Source: Winogradskyella psychrotolerans RS-3 (GTDB lineage Bacteria; Bacteroidota; Bacteroidia; Flavobacteriales; Flavobacteriaceae). From it: a DNA stretch of 64,000 bases. Both the position numbers and the translations under genes were made by a program. The stretch is from assembly GCF_000427335.1 (NCBI RefSeq), contig NZ_ATMR01000139.1, positions 1 through 64,000 on the forward strand, given 5' to 3'. A model generated the notes under the pieces. The model did not search any database and had not been told where the DNA came from. It worked only from the letters and a program-made list of their open reading frames with translations. Below are positions 55,708 through 64,000 of this stretch, in pieces (the first letter of the stretch is position 1; each line of letters begins with the position of its first letter).

Positions 55708-57249
55708 ATGAATAACAACATAAAAATCCTAAACGAAAAACTAGCTCTTGCCAAACTTGGCGGAGGACAAGCACGAATAGACAAACAGCATCAAAAGAAA
55801 AAATTAACAGCAAGAGAGCGCGTACTCTATTTATTAGACGAAGGTTCGTTTGAAGAAATTGGAGCCTTAGTCACGCATAGAACAAAAGATTTTGGGATGG
55901 CTGATCAGCAATTCTACGGAGATGGTGTTGTTACAGGTTACGGCACAGTTAACGGAAAATTGATATACATCTTTGCGCAAGATTTTACTGTTTTTGGTGG
56001 TTCATTATCTGAAACACATGCCGAAAAAATCTGTAAAATCATGGATATGGCTGTTAACGTTGGCGCCCCAATGATCGGGTTGAATGATTCTGGTGGAGCA
56101 CGTATTCAAGAAGGTGTGCGTTCTTTAGGAGGTTATGCTGATATCTTTTACAGAAATGTTCAGGCGTCTGGAGTCATTCCTCAAATTTCTGCAATTATGG
56201 GCCCTTGTGCTGGGGGAGCGGTTTATTCGCCTGCAATGACCGATTTTACAATGATGGTTGAAGACACCAGTTATATGTTTGTAACAGGCCCTAATGTGGT
56301 AAAAACAGTGACTAATGAAGAAGTTACTAGTGAAGAATTAGGTGGAGCAAGTGTACATTCTTCAAAATCTGGAGTGGCTCACATTACATCGACAAATGAT
56401 GTGGAATGTTTAGAGGATATCAAAAAACTCTTGAGTTATTTACCACAAAGCAATAAAGAAAAAGCTGACGATATTCCTTTTGAACTTAAGGATGAACTTA
56501 GAGATTCTTTAAATACAATAGTCCCTGATAACCCGAATAAACCTTATGATATGCATCAGGTTATAAAAGGTATTATAGATGAAGATTCTTTTTACGAAGT
56601 TCATAAAGATTATGCCGAAAATATTATTGTAGGTTTTGCCCGTTTAGGCGGAAAAAGCATTGGTATCGTAGCCAATCAACCTATGTTTCTAGCAGGAGTT
56701 TTAGATGTGAATAGTTCTAAAAAAGCAGCGCGCTTTGTGCGCTTCTGTGATTGTTTTAATATTCCTTTATTAGTACTTGAAGATGTTCCCGGATTTTTAC
56801 CAGGTACTGACCAAGAATGGAATGGTATCATTGTCAATGGTGCAAAATTACTCTATGCATTTAGTGAAGCTACTGTGCCAAGAATTACAGTTATTACTAG
56901 AAAAGCCTATGGAGGAGCGTACGATGTAATGAATTCTAAACATATTGGAGCCGACATGAATTTTGCTTGGCCTAATGCCGAAATCGCCGTTATGGGAGCC
57001 AAAGGTGCAGCTGAGATTATTTTTAAACGTGAAATCTCTAAAGCAGACGATAAAGAAGCGAAATGGAAAGAGAAAGAAGCAGAATATGCCAAATTATTCG
57101 CGAATCCTTATAGTGCTGCTGAACGTGGTTTTGTAGATGATGTGATTCTACCTGAAAACACTCGACGCAAACTAATAAAAGCATTTAGTATGCTAGAAAA
57201 TAAAGACGTTGTAAGACCTAACCGTAAGCATGGGAATATTCCATTGTAA
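55708..57249 (+). CDS. Carboxyltransferase subunit of acyl-CoA carboxylase (propionyl-CoA carboxylase beta-type)
   Basis: 513 residues. Transfers CO2 from carboxybiotin to an acyl-CoA, most likely propionyl-CoA. Crotonase-fold landmarks are [20 protein letters not shown], the oxyanion-hole [16 protein letters not shown] in the N-terminal half, and [16 protein letters not shown] then [14 protein letters not shown] in the C-terminal half. Length is right for the fused alpha/beta transferase (about 510). Last gene of the operon, so propionate breakdown to methylmalonyl-CoA is the likely pathway. Confidence 0.93.
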   Translation: MNNNIKILNEKLALAKLGGGQARIDKQHQKKKLTARERVLYLLDEGSFEEIGALVTHRTKDFGMADQQFYGDGVVTGYGTVNGKLIYIFAQDFTVFGGSLSETHAEKICKIMDMAVNVGAPMIGLNDSGGARIQEGVRSLGGYADIFYRNVQASGVIPQISAIMGPCAGGAVYSPAMTDFTMMVEDTSYMFVTGPNVVKTVTNEEVTSEELGGASVHSSKSGVAHITSTNDVECLEDIKKLLSYLPQSNKEKADDIPFELKDELRDSLNTIVPDNPNKPYDMHQVIKGIIDEDSFYEVHKDYAENIIVGFARLGGKSIGIVANQPMFLAGVLDVNSSKKAARFVRFCDCFNIPLLVLEDVPGFLPGTDQEWNGIIVNGAKLLYAFSEATVPRITVITRKAYGGAYDVMNSKHIGADMNFAWPNAEIAVMGAKGAAEIIFKREISKADDKEAKWKEKEAEYAKLFANPYSAAERGFVDDVILPENTRRKLIKAFSMLENKDVVRPNRKHGNIPL

Positions 57250-57412
57250 TCAAAACTCAAAACAAACAACCTAAAACACTAGTAAACAAACCTTTAAAAC
57301 CTACAAAATGCTTAAAATATTGTGAAATATTTATGATTTAGACGAGTATCTAGTGACATCCATTGTATGTACCTTGCACGTATATTATTGAATTTATAAA
57401 CTAATAAAACTC

Positions 57413-58380
57413 ATGAAAAACATAGTTGTACTTATTTCCCTTGTTTTAGCTTATAGTTGTGAATCTCAAACATCTACAGAGCGCCTATATTCTAACGCAA
57501 CTCAAGTTACACAATACAGCACAAACATTCAATTACCTATTGAGGTTAAGGATTCTTTAATAAAAATAGACGACCTTAGAAACCTTCAGTTACAATCCAT
57601 ATTAGAAAAAGAAATAAATAAAACAAAACTTGGAAAAATTTAGTAGCTAATAAATCTATGGCTATTGGTATTATAGATTTAACAGATTTAAATAACATAA
57701 AATACGCAGGCATCAATGATGAGAATATGATGTATGCCGCTAGCTTACCTAAGATTGCAGTATTATTAGCCGCAATGGATGCCATTGAAAAAGGAGAATT
57801 AGAAGATTCTCAGGAAATCCAAGAGGATATGAAACTGATGATTAGTAAATCTAATAATCAAGCCACAACTCGTATGATTGATCGTGTCGGGTATGCGAAG
57901 ATTGAAGAGGTTTTAAGATCACCAGACAATCAACTTTATGATGAGGAAACAGGTGGTGGACTTTGGGTTGGCAAACGTTATGGAGGAGGTGGTGATACTA
58001 ATAGAGAACCCTTAAAGCAACTTAGTCATGCTGCAACAACAAAACAAGTTTGTAATTTTTATTATCAAATGATAACAGGAAATTTAGTCACTGACGCCCG
58101 CTCTAGAGAGATGCTCGAGATTATGAAAAATCCTGCATTACACCATAAATTTGTAAACACTTTAGATAAAATTGCACCTAAGGCTGACGTATATAGAAAA
58201 TCTGGATCTTGGAAAAATTACCATTCAGATTCTGCATTAGTATGGGGACCACAGAGGCATTATATTATGGTTGCACTGATAGATGACAATTCTGGCGAGA
58301 CCATTATTAGAAATTTAGTACAGCCTTTAGAAAAAGCAATGAAAAAAGCACGTTCATTGACTAAGCCACAGAAAATATAA
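57413..58380 (+). CDS. Serine beta-lactamase-like hydrolase, lipoprotein, frameshifted at 57634-57641
   Basis: The lipoprotein signal (KNIVVLISLVLAYSC) is followed by about 60 residues before the break at GGAAAAATTTAG. Restoring one base gives KNLVANKSMAIGIIDLTD, then the class A-like motifs AASLPKIAVLLA (SxxK), KSNNQATTRM (SxN) and RKSGSWKNY (KSG). About 322 residues. Likely a periplasmic penicillin-binding-like hydrolase; a true beta-lactamase activity is not implied. A similar hydrolase lies at 61512. Confidence 0.82.
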
Positions 58381-58685
58381 TGCTCTAATCTATTATTGTA
58401 ATAATTACAATCTATAAAAACGCTAGTTGCATCTACTTTTCGGAAGACCATCAAACTGAGCTTTACAAGAATCCAAAATAACGGAAACTAGTTGATCAAA
58501 AAATAAAGGCCTCTGATATTGTTGATTTAAGTGATCCAAGCATTAAAATTCTGTAAAATAATTCTGCAAAAGGTAAACACATTAATAGGTGTTTAATAAA
58601 ACCTACAGAAAAGATCCTTAAAACAGAAGAATGCGTAGTCGCTAATAACTAAATTAGCAATATGCTTTACTAATGACCCCATTAA
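58381..58685. other. Intergenic, no gene seen
   Basis: 305 bp. Broken reading frames and short palindromes only; a decayed small gene is possible but cannot be supported. Confidence 0.45.
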
Positions 58686-61490
58686 ATGTCTGTATTACAC
58701 ATTTTAAAAAAATATATACTCAAAGTATTTGACTTAAAAGAAGAAGAGTTACCTAAAACACTGCTTCTTCAGTTAAATATATTTATTATTATAACGACAC
58801 TCTTAATTGTAAAGCCTACAATTAACTCCTTATTTTTATCCGAATTAACGGCAGATGCACTTCCACTAGGTTATATATTAACAGCTGTAATGGCGGTTAT
58901 TGGGTCCTTTTTTTATAATAAAGCCTTAGAAAAATATCCTTTAAATATTATCATTGATCGTACCTTAATTGGTTCAGTCATGTCCCTAATTCTATTCTCG
59001 ATCGCACTAAATTTTAATCTTGCTGCTGGGCCCCTACTATACATACCCTATGTTTGGGTTGCTATTTTTGGTTTATTAACGGCATCACAGTTTTGGATCC
59101 TTGCTAATCTAGTTTACAACGCAAGAGAAGCAAAACGTGTGTTTGGTTTCATTGGTGCAGGTGCCATTGCTGGAGGGATTTTTGGTGGTTATTTAACATC
59201 AATATTGACCACTTTTTTGAATACGGAAGATTTATTATTCGTAGCTGGTGCATTACTCGCTATCTGCATTCCCATAACACGCTATATTTGGAAAAATGAA
59301 GTCGTTAAGCTGAATACGTTTCAAGTGGCTTTGAGGTCTGATCCTAAAACAGATTCTCCTTTTAAACTCATTAAACAATCAAAACTATTAAAACTAATCG
59401 CTATCGTCATCGGAATCAGCGTTTTAATAGCTAAACTAGTTGATTACCAATACAGTGACTATGCCTCTCGCCTCATAGAAAACCAAGAAGATCTAACTTC
59501 CTTTTTTGGATTTTGGTTTTCTACATTAAGTGTTATCTCATTATTGATTCAGTTGTTTTTAACTCAAAGAATCGTTGGAACTTTTGGTGTTGGAAAATCT
59601 CTACTCTGGTTACCTTCAGGTATTTTAATAGGGTCTATTTTGTTATTGATTATTCCTCAACTTTGGGTCATTGTTTTTATAAAAGTTGTGGATGGTAGTT
59701 TAAAACAATCGGTTAATAAAGCAGCTACGGAATTACTGTCTATTCCTATTCCTATCGATATAAAAAAGAAAACAAAAACGTTTACAGACGTGGTGGTTGA
59801 TAGTATTGCAACAGGTTTAGCTGGTTTTATTCTTATCTTTTTTATTAACGGACTAGATATCGCATCGACTTACATCAGTTTAATTATCATCGCTTTAATT
59901 ATTATTTGGCTGTATTTTATATATCATCTTAGAATAGAATACATTATTTCATTTAAAAAACTGCTAGAAATTTCACCAGAGAAAAAAGAAAAAACAACTA
60001 AAAAAGATATTAAGGTCACCTCTATTATTGATACTGTTATTCGGGTTTTAAAGGATGGTAATGACAACCAAGTGTTGCACATGCTTCAAAAAACACTTGA
60101 GGTAAAAGATGAACGTTTTTTCACTGCGATAAAAAGTCAACTTAACAATTCATCCCCAAAAATACGTGCATTGGTTATTGACAATTTATACTTTTTAAGA
60201 ACTGAAAATCTAAGTTCTCAAATAGAAACTATGATTCACGATACGGATCAACAGGTCACCACAGTTGCCTTCAGATATTTACTAAAACATTATAACAAAA
60301 ACACCGAAGAATTATTTAACAAGTACCTCTATAGTGACGATAAGACTATTGCCAATGCTGCATTAGTCGGACTGTCATTAGAATTAAGAAACAACCAATT
60401 ATTACAGCATCGCTTTAGTTTAGAAGACAAAATAAAAACAGCTTTAACCCAGTATTCTGAACTAAATTCTCAGGATGATAAGAACCATAAAATATTAGCA
60501 ATTCTTGAGGCTATTGGTAATGCTAAAGTAGAACGGTATTATGACATCATAAAAACTCAGCTAAAATCAGATCATTTAGAAATCTTAAATATGGCAATTC
60601 TAAGTGCTTCAAAAACTTTAGATATACAATTTCTAGATGCTATAATTTCTTATCTATCCGGTAAAGACACTCGGAAAAATGCTATTGAAGCGCTAACGTT
60701 TTATGGTGAACCCATTATTGATATTCTTGCTGAAAAAATTAAATCTGAAACCATCGAATTAGAAGATGCGCATTATGCCATTTTAGTCATTGAAAATTTC
60801 GCTTCTCAAAAAGCTATCAATACTTTAATAAAATTAACCGGCGACACCGAACACACTATTAAGATTGAAGCGATTGAAGCTTTAAGACGACTTAAATGGA
60901 AACATAACAACCTACAAATTAAGGATCAATTTATAGTAGATAAAATTTTGGATGAATGTCATTTATACCAAAATACGCTTGCTGTAATTCATTCTCAAAT
61001 TGTGATTCGTTATAAATCGAAAAATCAAACAGAAGAATCAAAAGACATCGATGAAGCGAGAAAAGGGCTTATCAATTTATTAGAACTGCGATTAGACCGA
61101 CAATTGCAGCGAATATTCAGATTTTTGGGTATAAAATATCCTCCCAATGATGTGGATTCTATTTTAAATACCATTCTTAAAGGAAAAGAAGAACAACGTA
61201 TACTTGCCATTGAATTCTTAGAGAATATTCTAGATAATCAACTCAAAAAAGAATTGATTCCTGTGGCTGAATCTATTTTAATAGGCATCCGATCTGAAGA
61301 AAATCTTAAAAAATTAAACTTAAAAGTATTAAGCGAAATAGAATGCTACAGTGAATTATTAAAAAGAAAGGATTTAAAATTAAAACTTGCCGTCCTCTAT
61401 CTCATTGAAAAATCTAACGACCCAAAATTCAATCCGTTATTAGAACTTATTTTAATTACTGATAACAATCCGAAAATTAAAAAAACATAA
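58686..61490 (+). CDS. ATP/ADP-carrier-like (NTT family) membrane protein with HEAT-repeat tail
   Basis: 934 residues. About eleven transmembrane helices in residues 25-420 (LLLQLNIFIIITTLLIVKPT, RVFGFIGAGAIAGGIFGGYL and others) match the nucleotide-transporter-like MFS relatives. From about 440 the protein is a long array of alpha-helical HEAT repeats (e.g. KIRALVIDNLYFLRTENLS, HTIKIEAIEALRRLKWKHNN). Free-living bacteria with such a fusion do not import ATP as far as known, so substrate and role are open. Lies between two serine-hydrolase genes. Confidence 0.83.
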   Translation: MSVLHILKKYILKVFDLKEEELPKTLLLQLNIFIIITTLLIVKPTINSLFLSELTADALPLGYILTAVMAVIGSFFYNKALEKYPLNIIIDRTLIGSVMSLILFSIALNFNLAAGPLLYIPYVWVAIFGLLTASQFWILANLVYNAREAKRVFGFIGAGAIAGGIFGGYLTSILTTFLNTEDLLFVAGALLAICIPITRYIWKNEVVKLNTFQVALRSDPKTDSPFKLIKQSKLLKLIAIVIGISVLIAKLVDYQYSDYASRLIENQEDLTSFFGFWFSTLSVISLLIQLFLTQRIVGTFGVGKSLLWLPSGILIGSILLLIIPQLWVIVFIKVVDGSLKQSVNKAATELLSIPIPIDIKKKTKTFTDVVVDSIATGLAGFILIFFINGLDIASTYISLIIIALIIIWLYFIYHLRIEYIISFKKLLEISPEKKEKTTKKDIKVTSIIDTVIRVLKDGNDNQVLHMLQKTLEVKDERFFTAIKSQLNNSSPKIRALVIDNLYFLRTENLSSQIETMIHDTDQQVTTVAFRYLLKHYNKNTEELFNKYLYSDDKTIANAALVGLSLELRNNQLLQHRFSLEDKIKTALTQYSELNSQDDKNHKILAILEAIGNAKVERYYDIIKTQLKSDHLEILNMAILSASKTLDIQFLDAIISYLSGKDTRKNAIEALTFYGEPIIDILAEKIKSETIELEDAHYAILVIENFASQKAINTLIKLTGDTEHTIKIEAIEALRRLKWKHNNLQIKDQFIVDKILDECHLYQNTLAVIHSQIVIRYKSKNQTEESKDIDEARKGLINLLELRLDRQLQRIFRFLGIKYPPNDVDSILNTILKGKEEQRILAIEFLENILDNQLKKELIPVAESILIGIRSEENLKKLNLKVLSEIECYSELLKRKDLKLKLAVLYLIEKSNDPKFNPLLELILITDNNPKIKKT

Positions 61491-61511
61491 AAGAGATACT
61501 TAATACTACAA

Positions 61512-62771
61512 CTACTTCGTAATCACTTTATCTATACTAGAAGCCAACATCATATGATCTGTACCTGAATTTTTTCGCAACACATTGGTCATTAAAGCTA
61601 CCATGTATTTACAGTTATCTGGATGTTCTACTATCACAACAGAATTCATAAAATTAGTAACGTTACCCATATATTTTCCACAAGCTTCACCTTTACTTCG
61701 GTCGCATTTATAAAGGCTTCCAGATTTAAAATAAACAGCCGCATCTTTTAATGCTGGCGATTGTGCGTATCTAATTCTTCGGTCTGTCATATACATTAAA
61801 CGTTTCATTTCTAAACTAGACGCTTCGTCAACAATATTACCTTGTTCTAATTTTATTAAAAATTTCATTAATCCCAAAGGAGAACCTATACTTCCATCCT
61901 TGCCATCAACATAGGTATTAGCACCTCTTGTAAAGAAGCTTCCTAATCTCCATTCATCTTTAGTAATGCCTAACGCTCTTAATGGCAAATTAACCACATC
62001 ATTACCTAAATCCGTTAACTCTCTTCTGTTAGCAGTTTTAAAATAAGCATCCGCTTCGTCTTGTGTTAATGCTGGATATTTATCTCCAAAAATTTGCATC
62101 AGCAAAACCTCTCTCCAAACAATACTTGCTGCACCATTATTACTTACAGATAGCATGTGGTCAGCCCATTCAAAAAGTGTAAAAACATCACTAGCAATTA
62201 CCTGACGCTTTACTAATTTTTTAGTTTCAATATTATAAATAGGAATGGTATGTTCATCCGTTAATCCCCAAACTCCTGCTCTAACAGATTTTGATCTCAG
62301 CAAGTCTAATCGTTTTTCAAAATCATCGGGATAAATCTTAGCCAACTGTGTAAAAAGTCCGGTTAATACAGCTAATTTACCTACACTGCCTGGTTGGTAA
62401 CCCGAAGTTTCATTTCGTTTGGCATAACGTAAACTATCAGGATTAGAAATGTCTAATACCGCAATAGAATAACTTTTATCTAAGCCTTTAAATAAACTAC
62501 TTATTTCTTTTTGAAAAGCATCATCGACAACGAGAAAAGACCCCATACTATCTGCTTTTTTAGATGTGAGATTTAAGTTAATATCCATATAAGACTTCAT
62601 TGCTCCAGCTGGTAATTTAGCTGCATCAACAAGTTCTCCACTTTTAATTAACTCAAGCCGTTTTAGGCGCTTTATTCCTGTATGTGTATAACCATCAATT
62701 GGGTAATAATTTAAGGTCGTAAATGCCGTACACAAAACGAATAGAATAAGAATGAGACTTAATTTTTTCAT
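61512..62771 (-). CDS. Exported serine beta-lactamase-like hydrolase
   Basis: 419 residues with a signal peptide (KKLSLILILFVLCTAFTTL). The catalytic motifs are PGSVGKLAV (Ser129, Lys132), SVSNNGAAS (SxN) and FKSGSLYK (KSG). The rather long N-terminal part and large insertions suggest a peptidase or esterase instead of a drug-resistance enzyme. Three bases separate it from the PEP/pyruvate-binding gene upstream, so it is co-transcribed with it. Confidence 0.85.
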   Translation of the reverse strand: MKKLSLILILFVLCTAFTTLNYYPIDGYTHTGIKRLKRLELIKSGELVDAAKLPAGAMKSYMDINLNLTSKKADSMGSFLVVDDAFQKEISSLFKGLDKSYSIAVLDISNPDSLRYAKRNETSGYQPGSVGKLAVLTGLFTQLAKIYPDDFEKRLDLLRSKSVRAGVWGLTDEHTIPIYNIETKKLVKRQVIASDVFTLFEWADHMLSVSNNGAASIVWREVLLMQIFGDKYPALTQDEADAYFKTANRRELTDLGNDVVNLPLRALGITKDEWRLGSFFTRGANTYVDGKDGSIGSPLGLMKFLIKLEQGNIVDEASSLEMKRLMYMTDRRIRYAQSPALKDAAVYFKSGSLYKCDRSKGEACGKYMGNVTNFMNSVVIVEHPDNCKYMVALMTNVLRKNSGTDHMMLASSIDKVITK

Positions 62772-62774
62772 CTT

Positions 62775-64000
62775 TTAATTTATGTTTTTTGAAAGTAAAA
62801 TTACTTTCGACTTATTAATTTTTGGAGTAATAGATTCTAAATACTCAGAACTTAATGCCTTTTTGTTTTCTACAAATGGTCGAATTTGAAACAACCATAA
62901 TTTATTATCCTTAAAACCAAGCTCCACATCATACGCACCTTCATAATCTGAATTGGTTTCTTTAGGAATAGAAATTCTAATCGTTTTTGCTAAAGCTCGT
63001 ATTTCATTAATATTTTGGATATTTAAAACAAAATCATCAAAAGTTGAAGTTTGCTTTTCCATACCTCCTGTAATTGGTAACCTGTTGAAATATGATTCTC
63101 TCGCAGGCGCTAACAACTGGAAGCCACCCTCATTTTTAATCAGATAGGTTTCTGCTGATTGTCCATCAACCGCTCCACCTGCTCCTCTACTAAATGCTAC
63201 TGTGAGATCATTATCGTTACTGTTACTAATACCTTTAGTAATTAAAACACCAGAATAATCGACATCTACACTAGGAATTACCAAAATAGAAGGAAATACA
63301 TTTTCAGGATTCAACAGATATTTTTGTCTCCATTTAAAACTGCGTTCGGTATATGGTGAGGCCCAAACATCTTTGATACCTTCAATAATTTTAGCTTTAT
63401 CTGCAACGTTAAATAAGGTAAGGTTTAAACCGGCTCCTGTAAATTCTTTTAAATCTTCCATATTAGTATCACTGCGCAAAAACACAGGTACATCACCCAT
63501 TTCATTCCCTAAAATTGATTTAAAATCTTTTTCAAGTTCTGAAAGAAACTCAGGTTTCATTGGCATTTTCTTTATGGCAACTCTTAAGATTTCTAATTGC
63601 GATAACTGATAGGCTTCAATTTCAGCATCACTATTATCTTGTGACATCTGTTCTGCTTTTGCGAACATTGTGTTTAAAAACTCCCAATATGTTTTATTTT
63701 GATCTGGCATTTGTTGATCCATATGACTTTTAAAAATTCCGAAAGGAATCACAAGACCTTCAACTACTTTATCAGGAAACATTTTTTTGAGCTGTCCTAA
63801 ATTGGCTGCTTTTGGTCCGCATAATTGTCCGGAATCACTAGCATCAACACTTCTAAGGTTTAGAATATTTGTTTCATCTAATCTGATTTTTTCAATGGGC
63901 ACAGCAATTTTTCCTTCCTTTCTCTCTTTTTTCACAAACAACGAGCGCTCGCTTTCTGTCATATCCTTTTCGAGCTTCATGATGATGTTTCCTTTATTAG
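62775..64000 (-). CDS. PEP/pyruvate-binding domain protein (PpsA/PPDK-like), 5' end outside the window
   Basis: At least 401 residues. The frame is open to the window edge, so Met at 63980 is probably internal and the N-terminus is missing. LCGPKAANLGQLKKMFPDKV and PVFLRSDTNMEDLKEFTGAG are landmarks of the PPDK N-terminal ATP-grasp domain, and AYDVELGFKDNKLWLFQIRP is its usual end. The phosphohistidine and PEP-binding domains of a complete PEP synthase do not follow, since the gene ends in INKSKVILLSKNIN. So it is a domain relative, not PpsA itself. Confidence 0.8.
   Translation of the reverse strand, partial: NKGNIIMKLEKDMTESERSLFVKKERKEGKIAVPIEKIRLDETNILNLRSVDASDSGQLCGPKAANLGQLKKMFPDKVVEGLVIPFGIFKSHMDQQMPDQNKTYWEFLNTMFAKAEQMSQDNSDAEIEAYQLSQLEILRVAIKKMPMKPEFLSELEKDFKSILGNEMGDVPVFLRSDTNMEDLKEFTGAGLNLTLFNVADKAKIIEGIKDVWASPYTERSFKWRQKYLLNPENVFPSILVIPSVDVDYSGVLITKGISNSNDNDLTVAFSRGAGGAVDGQSAETYLIKNEGGFQLLAPARESYFNRLPITGGMEKQTSTFDDFVLNIQNINEIRALAKTIRISIPKETNSDYEGAYDVELGFKDNKLWLFQIRPFVENKKALSSEYLESITPKINKSKVILLSKNIN

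Noticed and set aside
61512..62771. Calling the serine hydrolase a resistance beta-lactamase
   Set aside because: Only the shared SxxK/SxN/KSG motifs support it; length and insertions differ from class A enzymes, and context is not that of a resistance gene.

Overview
This is an AT-rich chromosomal window from a member of the Bacteroidota, almost certainly a marine Flavobacteriaceae. The signs are the lack of Shine-Dalgarno sites, TAnnTTTG-like -7 boxes, DUF4294, an ABC permease fused to an M1 peptidase, a biotin-dependent acyl-CoA carboxylase operon, many small secreted proteins and lipoproteins, and interspersed repeats of the GTTGAGCGCAGTCGAAAC and CTGCCTTTTTAGGCAG types. I saw no rRNA, tRNA or CRISPR array.

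Layout. 1-335 is a 132-bp tandem repeat. 517-2169 holds a Crp/Fnr regulator and an NAD-dependent reductase. About 2.4-22.4 kb is an accessory region in which every gene is on the + strand. Nearly every gene there is followed by a structured 60-150 bp element, in two families (A, long; B, short). The bases at the start of a gene unit are the reverse complement of the bases just before the element that closes the same unit (for example 2450-2459 with 3725-3734, and 20511-20520 with 21206-21215, each 10 of 10). That is the architecture of integron gene cassettes with attC-like sites, but the elements fit the classical core-site consensus poorly and no integrase is in the window. Cargo includes a DUF6602-like nuclease, a CBS-HEPN protein, a complete ABC-three-component defence system, TonB-like proteins, a PEGA lipoprotein, an RraB-like lipoprotein and several unknowns.

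23.5-46 kb is mainly housekeeping: a Kef-type antiporter, ribB with a Crp-type regulator, a cupin/ABM/PPC group, a class V aminotransferase with an ATPase, an orphan ParD with a truncated ParE, lipoate ligase, a hemolysin III-like protein, an ABC ATPase with a permease-peptidase, an M42 peptidase and a Nudix hydrolase. 46.0-51.5 kb is a minus-strand island read away from a WYL-domain regulator: two tiny proteins, a TPR lipoprotein with membrane segments, a zinc-ribbon protein, a coiled-coil protein, an unknown and an HNH-like nuclease. I cannot match it to a named system. 51.5-64 kb carries a flippase, a PrsW-like protease, the three-gene acyl-CoA carboxylase, two serine beta-lactamase-like hydrolases around a nucleotide-transporter-like protein with HEAT repeats, and a PEP/pyruvate-binding protein running off the window.

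Data quality matters. At least twelve genes are each broken by a single-base change in a short homopolymer (eleven apparent deletions, one insertion), and restoring one base gives a convincing full-length product every time. I annotate these as one gene each and suspect sequencing error rather than decay.
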